DNA of 64,000 nucleotides from Urechis unicinctus (GCA_034190875.2 CM067354.1:54330678-54394677); one strand, 5' to 3'; shown: positions 11,290-24,729, numbered from the stretch's first letter. The notes: a model not told the origin generated them from the sequence alone. A program made the numbers and translations.

Positions 11290-12000
11290 TAAATTGAACT
11301 GGATTTGATCGTCTGGTCTCTCGTTCAGGGCATCAATGTGGTCAAGTTTGCATTGATCTCCGTTGCGTGTAACCATGGCGTTATATAGCCATTCGTCTGA
11401 CGGTGATTTTTATTGAGTGTAGGAAGGAAATCGTATGCGCAATGCTATTTTTGATAAATCTCATCAACCAAATGGGGACTTCTTTACCCTGTTCTTAACG
11501 GTTTCTATCATTTTGTTACGACACGTTTGCAAATGGGGACGACAAACACATAGGCAATAGTCACGTGTAATTTATTGCACTAGCAAGAAGATAAGCCATC
11601 AATAAGAGAGCACAAAGTCATTTTTAATGAGCCATTTTGCATCAGTTTGTCGCGAGGCTGCGGGCTCCTTGGATTCATACGGACTGATTGATCCTAACGC
11701 AATTGACACCAGCGGTAGTGGACAAGCAAATGTGATGAAGATATCGAGGCCTCATTGGATGATATTAGGGCAACTTATAACCATGATTACTAATCTAAGC
11801 CAATACAAACGGGAGTTGCATTAGGGCTCTCTCTCGCCAAATTTTTACAAGTGTCCATGGGTACCAGCCAAAAGTTAAGGATGCACTGGATATATCGAGG
11901 GTTCCATATTGATCAACGACAAATTGATAATGAGATTTCTATCAATCGTGTTGAGCATGTTCAAACATCGTTAAAATGTTAAATTGTCATTATATATTAT
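11290..12000 (+). repeat. Duplicated block with a conserved 65-codon frame (first copy)
   Basis: Paralogous to 24730-25390. It contains a frame (11627-11824) starting MSHFASVCREAAGSLDSYG and ending QYKRELH. The second copy at 25046-25243 differs by only a few substitutions, some synonymous, and keeps the frame open. In the second copy the capsid-like fragment follows within 200 bp, so this may be an N-terminal or neighbouring part of the Polinton-like element. The product is not recognised. Confidence 0.45.
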
Positions 12001-12845
12001 ATGCTGTATAAATAGTATATGTATTCGGCGCGCATTGAAAGGAATTGTAATCACATGCGCTCGGTACACGATACAAGGCCTACGTGCGCAACGACGCTTG
12101 TTCTAAAAAGATTAGGTGCCTCGACGCTCGCAAAACACTTGCTCAACCTTCCCCGCCACACAAATAACCCAACGCATTCCTCTGCCTCATCTCATCATAA
12201 TCATCCTACCCAACCCATAACGGCAGTATAGTTGACCAGCACGATGCGCTAGCAATAATGAAGTTAACCATTCAATGACTCATCTCTTTATGCACCAAGC
12301 GTGTACTTTCGTTTGAATGAAATCTTTGCATAGGATCAGCGCATTATCAGATGCGCTCGTTGTCGTTCAAACATGGCGCGATGCGTATTGCACGTGCAAT
12401 TCGTCAGGGCTAGTTTTCGTTTCTACTCTGTTCTTTGTCACATTTCTATATTTCGATCTACTGATATGCCTTGATTACCAGCCATATTAACACAATTATC
12501 GCTTATATATTGTTTTTAAAATTTTCTTTGTTCCCGTCATCCTGTGTACAAACACTGATTTATCGAACGTTATGCGTCATTCACACGAATTCTCATTAAA
12601 TGGAAAACATATCATATGGTCCAAATAAAACATTATAGCTAATAGATTTTCATTAGGTGCAGTCACATTGCTCTCAAATCAATTGCGCGTGTGTCTGTCA
12701 AATTGTAAAAGAGACCCATGCCAAGCCGCAATGATTATTTTTTTCTTTCAACACAATGCACAATGCTCTTTCAAGAGCACGCATTTGTATTCGCAGTAGG
12801 GGACGCCTGTTTACTCCCGACTGGTAGTCTGTGCACGGATTGTCA
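12000..12845. other. Non-coding spacer, no gene recognised
   Basis: The part from about 12400 on is paralogous to 4090-4560. Open frames are short and not conserved between the two copies. Confidence 0.5.
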
Positions 12846-12849
12846 GGAG

Positions 12850-13166
12850 TACATGTGATGTATCCGGCCTAAGAATAAGCACTGAATTGAGAAATGTTGT
12901 TTATCCAGATTAGGCCACTTTGGCCATGCACCACTATCAATGTGTTTTGTTGTGCTTCTTATTACGTAAAATGTCACCTGGGCATTAAGAAGAGGAGTTA
13001 AAGGATAGAGTACATGTGATGTATCCGGCCTAAGAATAAGCACTGAATTGAGAAATGTTGTTTATCCAGATTAGGCCACTTTGGCCATGCACCACTATCA
13101 ATGTGTTTTGTTGTGCTTCTTATTACGTAAAATGTCACCTGGGCATTAAGAAGAGTTAAAGGATAG
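12850..13166. repeat. Tandem duplication, about 161-bp unit, two copies
   Basis: The segment starting TACATGTGATGTATCCGGCC at 12850 begins again at 13011, the two being nearly identical apart from a few bases near the end of the second. The paralogous place at 4550-4715 has a single copy, so the doubling happened after the larger units separated. Confidence 0.85.
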
Positions 13167-14555
13167 AGTAATGATTGAGGAAATACAGAAATGCGGTTTA
13201 TTATTGGAGGATGTGTGGCTCTTTTAAAATAAAACGTGAGAAGAAAAATAACTATAATGAAAATGAAATGAGGTGTACCTAACTAGATTGTACAAATGTG
13301 CAAAATAAGGAGGTTTCTCCTACTGGGGGCTACTCCAGTGCATTAAAGCAATACGAAAAATAGCCCTACAGTCTGGATAGTATCAAAATAATGAGGGATA
13401 GACGAAAGGCTAAACAAAAGTGCACAGAGTATGTTAAGAGTTATGCGTGTGAAAGACTTGATGAGTGGGGGGTGGGGAATTATTTGGGGATAAAACGTCG
13501 TGTGCTATGAATGTAAGTGATCGTTTGTTTTATTTTTTAAAGAGATTTTGGATATTGCTTTTATATTTGTGTAATTTAAATTTACAAAGTGGGATCCGGT
13601 GGTTGTTGAACTTGGAAAAGTGATGTGTGGTTTCGGGGGTGTGACAGGTGTGGCAGTTAGTGTGGCAGTTGTACTTGGTTATGTTCAGCTTTGTAATATT
13701 GAAGTGGGGGGGGAGGTTATCTAATACAATGGAAGTTAGGATTTTATCTGAATAGATGTTATTGTCAAAGATAATGGGTTTATAGTTTGTAATGAGATTT
13801 AACCGTCGGTGTATATATGTATAGAGTTAGAGGGTAATTCATCAATAAGTTGTAGTGCAAAGGATTTATTGTAAGATCGATGGTCTTTAATAACTTTATT
13901 CGCTAAGTGTGTGTTAAGAAGAGGGTTAACCAGGTGCCAGGGGGGAAATGGGTATGTTTTTAATTGGGATACTTCTGGGTGAGATTGGGTATATGTGAGT
14001 GTTTATCTACTAGTATTTTTATGTTTTCGAACGTTTTAATTAGTTTCATTACAAATGCTTTGAGTTGGGAGTTTGAACGTTTTAGCTCTGGCTTGGTATT
14101 TATGAGTGCATTTTAAAAGTTAAAGGGGTATAGAGGGTAGCTGGTGGATACCTGGAGAGAGTTGATTAGTGTAGAGCGATGTGTTTCAGTGATGGCTCTG
14201 AGAGCGGCTGACTGTGAAGTTTCTAGTATGCGAATGTTTGTTTTAGATTCAGTGATTATGGCTGGGGCTCCATAGACAATGTGTTGAAGTGAGTGCGAGT
14301 AGTGTATTGTGCAAGATATATGTTCGTTTGCACACCAGGAAGTGCCACTAATATATCTGATGAGGTTAGTGATTTTGTGGCACTTAGTTACCGTTGTGAG
14401 ATGAGTTTTCCTAAGGTAAGTCCTTTATATAAAATAACTCCAAGGAACTTAGTAGAGGTTAAGTTAGGGATGGGTTGGTTTTTGATGAAGGAAGTAGGGA
14501 TTTTGATGTTTCATATTGGTACAAAAATGAATGACTTTAGATTTTGAAGGAGAAA
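13165..14555 (-). mobile_element. Non-LTR retrotransposon 3' end, antisense, decayed (second copy)
   Basis: Paralog of 4700-6110, with the same FLGV-block and zinc-knuckle-like remnants on the minus strand and small indels (for instance a short deletion after CTTGGAA near 13620). It was duplicated together with its surroundings, because the flanking sequence matches on both sides. It is not a separate insertion. Confidence 0.7.
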
Positions 14556-14559
14556 AGGT

Positions 14560-15895
14560 TATTCCGCATTAAGACACATGCCTGGATTAGCATATGTTGA
14601 TTCCAGCAATACTAACACTCTCACTCAATGTCTTTAATTGTTTATCACATTACCCAAACACCGCAGACATCCCACAAGCCACAGACATGCTTGCCTATTT
14701 CGCTAAGCTGCGCCAAGTTGTGGATCAGATCACCCCTATGAGTCTGCATAACCTTGTCAAGCCCTTTAAGCTCTCCGATTATCTTCACATCCATTTCTGT
14801 CTGTGTACCAACTTCTATGGCGTTATGGACGCCCTGTATGAAGTTTGTTTCTGCCTTACCATCTTGATCTATCGCACATTTTGGGCTGATCATTTATAGT
14901 TCTAAATTCTCTGCAGCCTCAGCTGCTGCATGACCAATGTCTAGTAAGCAGCGATCGCTTTTTGACTCTGCTTTTTTAGACGTCCACTCGGTGAACCCCA
15001 AACCATCATGGACGGCATCCATCCCTTTCAAGCCTATATATTGTCGAAATCGCAAGTGGGCGTCTGGTATTGATATTTATGATATATGTGTCAGGGTAGT
15101 CCTTCAAACGTAACTCTCCTTCGACAAGATTGAATTTTTATAATCGCTCAAGTGTGATGCGTGACCAAGTTCAGGTAATGCATCGTTATAGTAATTGACC
15201 GTGCCTTTAATGAGCCGGACTTCCTCTGGTATAGTCTATTCTATCTCAATGTTCATCGGACGTTCCGTCTCCTTGATCCGATATCAACCATGCCCCCTGG
15301 ATTCCCATCCTCCTCTCATGTATCCCATTCCTCTGCGACTTCATTGTCAAATGTTGGGTTCCCAAAATCCATATGACTGTATTAAAGATAAATTTGTCAT
15401 AGTTCAACTGTCAACATGAGGTAGTTACAGACACAAGCTAAAATTAAATAGCAAGATACGCAAACCCCTCGGGTAAATAGCGCGAGGCAGTCTGTAGTTA
15501 TTACAAACAACCCAAGCACCATAGACCAAAACCAACAACTGCTGGTCTGCTTCACCAACTTGTGTGCAGATGGCCTCATTGTCATGGGGACTGCCCGCCT
15601 GGCCTTTACAATCACACTGACTCTTGACCGACGCCAACCGCAGCGTTGTACAAAAATTGCATTCCGTGGTTAAAAAAAACGACAATCAAGATTTCTGGTC
15701 ATGTCCACCGTTGAGAGCTGTTACAGTGACCTATGGAAAAGTGCACAGGAGAGAGCTAACGCCCAGTATCAGGACAATGATACATTACATGCCGAAATAT
15801 GACTAAGATACGAGTGGGGGCAAGAGACAAGGATGCGACTGTGGTAGAGGACAAGGTAATAGCCAATGCCTATAGCAACTTATTTTAAATCCCGC
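14560..15895. other. Unassigned block and spacer before second capsid-like fragment
   Basis: 14594-14900 repeats the unassigned open-frame block of 6120-6470. 14950-15840 is extra sequence relative to the first unit. Around 14970-15170 and 15380-15810 short broken frames are visible on both strands; none is recognised. Some may be further decayed parts of the Polinton-like element that the first unit has lost. Confidence 0.35.
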
Positions 15896-15897
15896 TG

Positions 15898-16585
15898 TGG
15901 TTTTAACTCCTCGAGAATGCGCTTAGTGTCAGACTGGAATACGAGCTCACATTCAACGACCACAGTCGTGCGATTCAGGCAATAGGTGACACCAACGCCA
16001 GCTACACAACTGATAGCATCTCCTTGGAGTATGACATGATTACCCAACCAGAGCTAGCCCGCATGACTCGCACCCAGTACACAGGTCAACTCTCGATTCT
16101 GTATGAGAGTGTACACAGAGAGCTTGCATACAATAAGAGTGACACACTGTGGAACATCAACCTACACGTACCGGCCCGCAGCATGACGGGCATCCTACTG
16201 CTCTTTGAAGACCCAGCCAATGCCTCATTTGCAAGGGATACAGAGTCATTCTACACCCCAAAGATAAGGAAGGTCTAGTTGACCATTGAGGGCTTCCCCA
16301 ACCAACTCTATGCCCAGGGCATGCGTAGCTACCAGCAGTGGGATGAGGCGAAGAAGGCCTTTGCAGCAATGAGTTAATGAGACCCGAGTGTGACAATAGC
16401 TGTAAAAGACCTGCCTTTGACGAATGTGTCCCAAGGAGAGTACCTAACCGGCAAGTACGTCCTGTGGATCGTCATGAGGACGACGACCCCCTGGTGAGAG
16501 GCGGCTGATGGATTGAACGTCTATATGTATGTTGTAATGGATGCTTAACATTAATGATGGCAGGTTCGTCAACGCAATCTACTAG
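15898..16585 (+). pseudogene. Polinton-like capsid-type protein fragment, broken (second copy)
   Basis: Same C-terminal capsid-like segment as at 6581-7240. Here the second codon after the conserved Trp-Phe is a stop (TAA near 15904), a TAG interrupts after KIRKV (16276-16278), and another stop lies near 16375. It keeps a stretch missing from the first copy (SQGEYLTGKYVLWI, about 16430-16475). The disabling changes differ from those of the first and third copies, so the three have decayed separately since duplication. Confidence 0.55.
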
Positions 16586-16602
16586 TCGTTCCAATGTATA
16601 TA

Positions 16603-16705
16603 CATTTACAGATGGTCCCATCTCTTCTATTGTCTGCGGGCCGACTGTATGTAGAAAAACCATCTTCATGCTCGACTTACTGGAAGAGCCCTTCTTCGGT
16701 ACCTT
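16603..16705 (+). pseudogene. Packaging-type ATPase N-terminal fragment (second copy)
   Basis: Second copy of the Walker A fragment: FTDGPISSIVCGPTVCRKT. The loop has lost two glycines compared with a GxxGxGKT consensus (VC and R). It runs, as at 7345, straight into the upstream region of a type-II GTPase promoter, here still attached to a gene (copy C). Confidence 0.5.
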
Positions 16706-16963
16706 TGAGCATATTGCCAGCCATATATGGAATGATCATTTTGTCCAGGTTTCGCATGAAGTTTGCCAATTCGTTAGCCTTCATAGGAAGTGACTGGTGG
16801 CTCGCGGTCGCCATCTCTGACGCTATATAAACAGAAGGCATAGAGCAGATCGACATTTTAGACAACACGAGTTAATTCAAAGGAAACAAACAGCATATTC
16901 GCTGACATACACAACAAAGTATTCATTGAACCTTCGTCACGATTTCGAAATGTACAACGTACA
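16706..16963 (+). promoter_or_regulatory. Type-II promoter and 5'UTR of GTPase copy C (TATA 16824-16830)
   Basis: TATATAA at 16824-16830 lies 134 bp before the chosen ATG. The promoter differs from that of B, D and E (type I) upstream of TGGCTCGCGGTCG and matches the orphan at 7345-7611 and copy G. One C is missing in GTACAACGTACAATG, so the upstream ATG at 16950 is out of frame and acts as a short upstream ORF. Confidence 0.7.
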
Positions 16964-17816
16964 ATGCTGCGCTATGGATCAAGCGGTGAAATCTTCCGGC
17001 AGAACAGTGACAGCAGTACGACGTCGTCATCGCGTAGTGGTGGCAGTGGTAGGATCAAATACTGTCAGCTCGTTGTGATGGGGGCAGGCAACGTGGGGAA
17101 ATCAGCTCTTCTTTCTCAATACCTGTCAGGAGCCTTTAAATTGCATTGCAAGCCAACCATAGAGGACAGCCACAGACATCTCATCAAATTGCCAGGTGAG
17201 CTTTTATCAAAACGCCAAACTCGTTTTTGACTTAATCGCCTCCGATATTACACATGTTCTATTGCGTGACATCTTCATTGGACAAATAATAACAGCGGAT
17301 TAATATCATTGTATTGTTTTGCAGATGGAACATTTTACGGGATTCAAATCGTGGACGCAGCCAGCTACTATCAATTCCCTGCAATGCGAGACTTAAGCAT
17401 AAGGAATAGCAATTCATTCGTTGTTGTCTTTGCCATCGATGATCGCGACTCTTATCTGCACGCTGGTGAGCTTCTGCGCAAAATAGGTGAAGCACGAGGT
17501 ATGTCACGAGTTTGATGCTGCAGCCATTATCAAGTGAAGCGTAACATGTTAATTATCTTTTTACTTTGTAATAAACATGAACAAAAGATATTGTGCCGAT
17601 GTGCATGGTATGGCCATACTATTCAAGAGTGTGATGCAGCCCACCCCAGCCTAATTGGGAGTTGCATATATATTATATATATTTTCTTTGATTTCAGGAT
17701 TTGGCAAACTTCTTGTGGTGCTAGTCGGAAATAAGCGCGATTTGGATGAACATCGCCAAATCTCGCTGGAAGAGGCTTGTTTGTTTGCGAACCAATACCA
17801 ATGTCCGAATGTGTAA
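16964..17816 (+). pseudogene. Ras-like GTPase copy C, truncated type-II paralog (174 aa)
   Basis: Exons 16964-17195, 17325-17498 and 17698-17816 join in frame with intact splice sites to 174 aa. The P-loop GAGNVGKS and NKRD are kept, but the DxxG motif has become DAAS, losing the glycine that contacts the gamma-phosphate. Exon 3 stops after NQYQCPNV because a deletion of about 300 bp joins the coding sequence to the 3'UTR (GTCCG joined to AATGTGTAATTG). ETSA and the basic tail are gone. A functional GTPase is unlikely, although the frame up to the stop is open. The N-terminal Ser tract is much shorter than in B, D and E. AATAAA at 17939-17944. Confidence 0.85.
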
Positions 17817-20160
17817 TTGTGTGTATATATGAATGGTGACGAAGAAGACGAGAATTGTTTCAGCACAACCTAATCTGTGATAGCGATATGCGTTGCTTTT
17901 ATGATGCAATTGCGCCCACAGCATAATACTCGATTTGTAATAAAACATTGAACTGAATCTGTTTATCTTTTTCACAGAAAAATTTCTTCCGGCTCTGCTA
18001 AGAGCACTATTATGATCAAGGTTCATTATATGGCTATCAAAAAAACCCCACAATGACACAAGCATTATTCGTATGGTCATAGACACAACGACTCTGGTCA
18101 TCGCGTTATTCCTAATGTCAAAAATATGTACAAACGATTGCATGTTTATCTGCTTCTGTTTTACGGTTTTTCAAACGAGGTTGTTTCCCTAGATAGTATT
18201 TTATATCCTAATTGTCGTAAGCTATGTAGAATTGTGAATCCAAGTCAACCCCCTCGTACCCTCCTCAAGAGAATGCTCGGACCATACTAAAATTCAAACA
18301 TTGCCCACTCTGTACTTATTGAATAGGAATATACGACCACACGATCCTATTTGCTTGAAAAATTTTACATCTCAAGCTGTGCTATTCGAAAAGGTTGCCT
18401 TTCTATAGGGCTTCTTTAAACTGTAACTATTAGACAGGGGCCGACCACAAGCCATTTTAAACATCACAACCACCTGCTGAGGGCTCCGATGTCCCATGGT
18501 CGAACATTAATTGTCGGTGGTAGTGTGCAGAAGTTGACCGTACCAGGAACCGGAACCTCCCATACATCCGCACTTTATTGGTCCTAAATATAATTAGCAT
18601 CTTTAAGTTGTTGTTGAAATAACCGTCCGTTGACAACCACACCGCTGCTTGTGTAATCTGTTAATGTCTGCAAATTGCTTCATTTCAGTCACGACCCTCG
18701 GTGATTCAGATTGTATGGCGCCATGGTGAGCTTCCTGTTCTCAGTTGGCGTTGTTATCGATTAATCCAGTGTTGTAAACAGTCCCACGGTTAGAAGTAAA
18801 TATAGATTGTTTGAACAGATTTTTACAGATGTCCCCAGAACATAAGAGTTTGGAGTCATATAGCATTGGAATTGCTTCGTGTTTAATCATATCAATGCAC
18901 TATCACTTTTAATTATAGGTAGCTTTTAAGTATGAAACGTTATTCGTTTTTATCCCTGACATACAATATGTAGTTTTCGAATTGGATAAGTCATGATTGC
19001 ACAATAGGACAGAGAAGCCGATTATTATTCCACGTATAGCCACAATTAACTCTGATATCCTTATAAAACACAGCACAGGGCAACAACCATCCGCTTATAA
19101 TCCTCTATCTTACTAGGTAAGACTTGCTTAATGGAAGTTAGAATTGAGAATCTTTTGATCGTATTATGATCTACGTGATGTTGCGTCCAGCCGTCATAGC
19201 ACAGTTTACTGCAGTGCATCATTGTAGACATTACAGTCAATACGAGATTGACAGTGCCTTATGAATCGCAAATGGGCAAATGCTGAGGTGTTGTCTACAG
19301 AATGGAATGCGCAATTCTTTACATAGCCTCCCTACTGCATTTGTGTGGGGGATTGTCACATGAGTCTCGGATTCCCGTGTCTCGCTGTGGGGGCTTAGGC
19401 GTTAGAGGCGTGCCAGATACTTTTGACCAGATTTTTCTCCAAGAGAATTTCTCTCCACACTGCTCCTTTTAATAGTATCTACTGGGGGGCATGCCACAAA
19501 CCAATTTGAACATCACATATCCACCTGCCTGAAGGCTCTGAGGTCCCATCCTCTAATATAAAACATTGCTGGTAACTAGTCACAAAATATATTGCAGGAG
19601 TTGACTCCACTATGTGTCGTTGCTCAAAACTAGTTTATGAAGGTCCCCACTTCTATGCGACGTAGTGTTTATGGCACAAACGTCAATTTGGTGTAAAAAG
19701 AATAATTTTGCTGCTTTCGTGTTGTTTCGTTATACCGTTAAATAGTTGGCGTGTAAAAACATAATGCTTGATTGCTTTGAGTCTACACTTGTTACCATGT
19801 TTCTTCCTACGGTACTAAATCTTGCCAAGAGTGCCTGTTGTTTAGAACAACATGGTGATAATGTGTGACATTTGATGAGGTTGAAAATCTAGATATACAC
19901 AACAGAGTTTTGCTCAGTTAATATATTTGCAGATATTTAGACTGTGAAACCTTACAATCTGATTCGGTTATTGTGTTAACTTGTAATCAGATTATGTCAA
20001 AATGTAAAATTACATTGCGAATCTGTCCTTGTGTAAACATAAAATAAGATTCTGTCATTATATACTTTGTCATCGATTTTTCATCACGTTTGCTAACAAT
20101 CAGATACGGTGATCACGTAATCTTACAATACAATCCTGTCACTAAGTAAACATAAGAACA
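17817..20160 (+). repeat. Spacer repeat following copy C
   Basis: Full-length version of the spacer seen after copy A, joined near 20165 directly to the type-I promoter of copy D. It lacks the non-LTR and Polinton-like blocks, showing what a short gene-to-gene interval (about 2.3 kb) looks like. No gene seen. Confidence 0.65.
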
Positions 20161-20164
20161 GGAT

Positions 20165-20430
20165 CAGCCACCACGTTGACCGTGTGTTGCATTGCATCTG
20201 TCATCAACATGCCGCAGCCACGTCATGCCGCCGGCATTACCACCGGGCGTGTTTTGCCAACGTGGGTGGCCTGTCTTTGAACTTGTGGCTCGTGTGCGCT
20301 TCTCTGGCGCTATATAAAGAGAAGGCATATTGCAGATCGCCATCTACGGACGCACGAGTCAATTCGCAATAAGCGAAGCGCATATTCGCTGAGTAACATA
20401 ATTAAGTTAAAACTTCGTCATGAACTAGAC
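20165..20430 (+). promoter_or_regulatory. Promoter and 5'UTR of GTPase copy D (TATA 20311-20317)
   Basis: TATATAA at 20311-20317, 120 bp before the ATG. The upstream block with the 13-bp palindrome (20225-20237) matches copy B, but the conserved part starts abruptly at about 20165, so everything further upstream in B and E is absent here. This defines the smallest promoter shared by the type-I genes. Confidence 0.75.
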
Positions 20431-21508
20431 ATGGGCAACATACCAAGGATGCGTAATGGATCCAGTGAAGGCATCTCCCGACAAAACAGTAACAGCAGTA
20501 CGACGTCGTCATCGTCGTCATCATCATCGTCGTTATCGTGTAGTGGTGGCGGTGGGTTGATCAAAGACTGTCAGCTTGTGATGATGGGGGCAGGCAACGT
20601 GGGCAAATCAGCTCTTCTTACCCAATATCTATCAGGAGTCTTCTCCTCACATTACAACCCTACCGTAGAGGACAGCTATAGACATCGCATCAAATTACCA
20701 GGTGAGCTTTGATCAAAACGCCAAACTCATTTTTGGCTTAATCGTCTCCGATATCATACCTGTTCTATTGAGTAACAGCTTTATTGGACAAGCAATGTCA
20801 GCGAATAAATATCATTATATTGTTTTGCAGATGGAACATTTTACGGGATTCAGATCGTGGACACAGCCGGCTACTATCAATTCCCTGCAATGCGAGACTT
20901 AAGTATAAGAAATGGCAATTCATTCGTTGTTGTCTTTGCCATCGATGATCGCGACTCTTATCTGCGTGCTGGCGAGCTTCTGCGCCAAATAAGAGAAGTT
21001 CGAGGTATGTCACGAGTTTGATGTTGCAGCAATACTTAAGTGAAGCGTAACATGTGTATTATCTTATAATCGGCCTTTAACTTTGTAATAGACATAAACA
21101 AAATATATTGAGCGATGTGTATGGTATGGCCATACTCTACAAGAGTGTGATGCAGCCCACCCCAGCATAATTTGGAGTTGCATATATATTATATATATAT
21201 TTTCTTTGATTTCAGGATTTGGCAAAATTCCTGTGGTGCTAGTCGGAAATAAGCGCGATTTGGATGAAAATCGCCAAATCTCGCGAGAGCAGGCTAGTTT
21301 GCTTGCGAACCAATACCAATGTCCGTATGTGGAGACAAGTGCACGAGACAATGTAAACATCCAAAATATGTTCGTCGAGGTGGTATCTAGGAACTTCAGT
21401 GACGCAGAGCAAAGTGCAGAGCTAAAATCTAAAAGAAAGTGTATCAGCCGAAGAATAGGCCACAAACTGAATATTTTCCGTCGTCGGAATAATGCCATTC
21501 GAACATAG
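20431..21508 (+). CDS. Ras-like small GTPase copy D, intact, 3 exons (245 aa)
   Basis: Exons 20431-20701, 20831-21004 and 21216-21508 join in frame to 245 aa; both introns are phase 1 with GT-AG ends. It has the same layout as copy B: Ser-rich N-terminus, GAGNVGKS, YNPTVED, DTAG followed by Tyr, NKRD, ETSA and a basic tail KLNIFRRRNNAIRT without CaaX. Compared with B it keeps a few extra residues in the tail (KRKCISRR). Start is the ATG shared with E. The signal is ATTAAA (21778-21783), the common variant, where the other copies have AATAAA. With B this is one of only two complete, undamaged genes in the window and therefore the most likely functional copies. Confidence 0.9.
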
Positions 21509-24500
21509 ATAATGAATCGATCACTGGTGTATGTTCAATCAATTGAAGCGATTGTGTGATATCATCATTACGTAGTACTTTCAAGTGCTGTGACAAGTGA
21601 GAAATATTTCCACTGTCGTCCGTATGAGTAAGAATGTAATTTGGAATGTATAATTGTGTGTATATATGAATGGAGACGAAGAAGACGAGGCTTGTTTCAG
21701 CACAACCCAATCTGTGATAGTGGTATGCGTTGCTTTTTTATGTTGCAATTGCGCCCGGTGCATAATACTCAATTGTAATTAAACATTGAACTGAATCCAT
21801 TTACCTTTGTCACAGAAAATTTTTTCCACCTATTCTTAGGCCGATATTATGTTCAAGGTTCATTATGCAGCTATTAAAAAAAATCACACTGACACAAGCA
21901 TTATTCGTGTGGTCATAGACACAACGACTCTGGTCATCGCGTTATTCCTAATGTCAAAAATATGTACAAAAGATTGCGTTTTTGTATGCTTTTGTTTTAC
22001 GGTTGTGCAAACGAAGTTGTTTCCCTAAATAGTATTTCTTAACTTAATTGCCGTAAGCAATGTATAGATGTTAATCCAAGCTGAATGCTCGGACCATACT
22101 AAAATTCAGACAATGCCCACTCTTTACTTGTTGAACAAGAGTAGACTATCACACGATTCTATTTGCTTGAAATATTATGCATCTCAATCTGAATTATTCG
22201 AAAAGGTTGCCTTTATATAGGGCGTCTTTAAATTGTAAGTATTAGGCAGGGGCCGACCATAAGCCACTTCGAAAATCACACAACCACTTGCTGAGGGCTC
22301 CGAGGTTTCATGGTCGAACATTAAGCGTTTGGTGGTAGTTTGCAGAAGTTGACAGTCACCGGAACCAGAACCTCCCATACATCCACAAATTAATGGTCCT
22401 AAATGATATTAGCATCGTTTAGTTGTTGGTGAAATAACCGTCCATTGACTGCCACACCGCTGCTTGCCTAATCTGTTAATGTATGCTTCATTTCAGTCAC
22501 AACCCCCGGTGGAATCAGATTGTATGAGGCCATGGTTAGCTTCGTATTCTCAGTTGGAATCGTTATCGATTAATCCAGTGGTGTAGACAGTCCCACGGTT
22601 AGAAGTTTATATAGATAGTTTGAACGGAGTTTTAATATGGCCCCAGAACATAAGAGTTTTGAGTCATATGGCATTGGAATCGCTTCGTGTTTAATCGTAT
22701 CAATGCACTACCACTTTTAATTATAGCTAGCTTTTAACTATGAAACGTTATTCATTTTCATCCCTCACATACAACATGTAGTTTGGATCATGATTGCACA
22801 ATAGGACAGAGAAGTCGATCATTATTCCACCGTATTGCCACAATTAACTCTGATGTCCTTATAAAACACAGCACAGGTCAACAACCATCCGCTAATAATA
22901 GTCTATGTTACTAGGTAAGACTTGCTTAATGGAAGTTAGAATTGAGAATCTTTTGATCGCATTATGATCTATGTGATGTTTCGGCCAGCTGTCATAGCAC
23001 AGTTTAGTGCAATGCATCATTGTAGACATTGCAGTCAATTAGAGATTAACAGTGCCTTATGAATCGCAAAGGGGCAAATGCTGAGGTGTTGTCTACAAAA
23101 TGTACAATTCTTTACTCAGCCTCCCCACTGCATTCATGTTTGGGATTGTCACATGAGTCTCGAGTTCCCGTGTCTCGCTGTTCTGACGTTTGCAGATATT
23201 TACATTGTGAAAACTTACAATCTGATTCTGATTTATTTGCGAATCTGTCCTTGTGTAAACATAAAATAAGGTTCTTTCATTATATACTTAGTCATTATAG
23301 ATTTTTCAACACGTTTGCTAACAATCAGATACGGCGATCACGTAATCTTACAAGGAAATCCTGTCACTAAGTAAACATAAGAACAGGATCAACCACCACG
23401 TTGACTTACAATCTGATTCTCAATGTCATCAAGTTAACAAGCAATGCCATTATATCACTATGTAAACTCGTACTCAAATTTTGTCATCAAGCGTAAATGC
23501 AGTTTCTAGTACACAATAAATTAGCCAACTTGAGATGTCAATTGGAGCCGCTGCTCACCCTTTTTGATTTTTATCAGTGCTAACGACATGTTGGCTATCT
23601 GTCATGACTGTTCTGCCGACTCCCAAACACATGTCATTTGATGCTTATTCCCACCATTAGACAACAACCCTTGGTAAAGCTTAACTAGCTGCTCCTTGGT
23701 AATGTTTCTGTCTGCAAGGGCTATTATATTTGGATTGATATAGCTTGTTGTCTAGACAACAGGTAAGTAGCATTATGGAAAATAATTTGTTAGGAGAGTG
23801 CTTTGCGATGGAGTGGAGTGGAACTTGCAGGATATGCCCAAAGATATAAAAACATCGAGTCATATTGAATTCAATTCACTGCGTATTTTATTACATCTCC
23901 GCATTTCAAGTGATGTGCTTGCTATGATTGTGCAATTGGATTGTGGCAGCATAGCCCAAAACCGTCGCTTAGTTTTGTTACAAGACATGTTTAATTGGAG
24001 TGTTCAAGTAAAACAATGAATTGAGCCTTGTTGGATGAAAAGCATAGCACATGAGATTGTTGTGCTGCCTGACATAGAATGGACCATGTAATTTTACCTG
24101 CGTGGTGATTTTAGTCAATAGACGATCGGCAGTGCATGAATCGATGTTAATTACTGTGGCGTTTTCTGCAAAATGCACACAGCTTTCTACAGCCTCACTT
24201 TTGCATTCACGCAGGGGAGTCTTACTGGAGTCTCGGATTTTCCTGTCTGGAAATTGTTGCATGGGCGTTATAGGCTTGGTGATTTTGTAGTGCAGGCGTT
24301 GTTGCCGACAATGGAGGTAGACGTTTGATTAACAACCATTGATTCCAGCCATACCAGTCGGTCTCAGCTAACATTTTACCACATACAGAAATAGAAATGA
24401 AATGGACTTAGCCCCAACACCGGGATAATTTTTAATGTCAGGGACCAGATTTTATCTTGTCTTGTTTTTCCAATAAAAGAAAGAGCCTGCTCCCGTCGAC

Positions 24501-24720
24501 CCGACCCTCATGAATGATCTGTGTCGCGGGCGTAACTAAATTACACGATGTGGGATGGTCTAATGATGGTCATCTCCGCTGAGTCACGCATTTAAGGTCA
24601 TAATTATAAGGATGCGTTTCATCTTCAGTGATTCATTGTCCGTTCACATAATTGAACCTTTGATTTGCACTATCTGTACCTCGCCAAAATTCAAAGTGCA
24701 CAATGTACATTTTAAATTGA
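21509..24720 (+). repeat. Spacer repeat following copy D
   Basis: Long version of the spacer, similar to 274-3960, including the palindrome at 23746-23761. Open frames such as 23798-24019 are shared in part with 2998-3189 but have no recognisable content. No gene supported. Confidence 0.6.
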
Positions 24721-24729
24721 CCTAGATCT

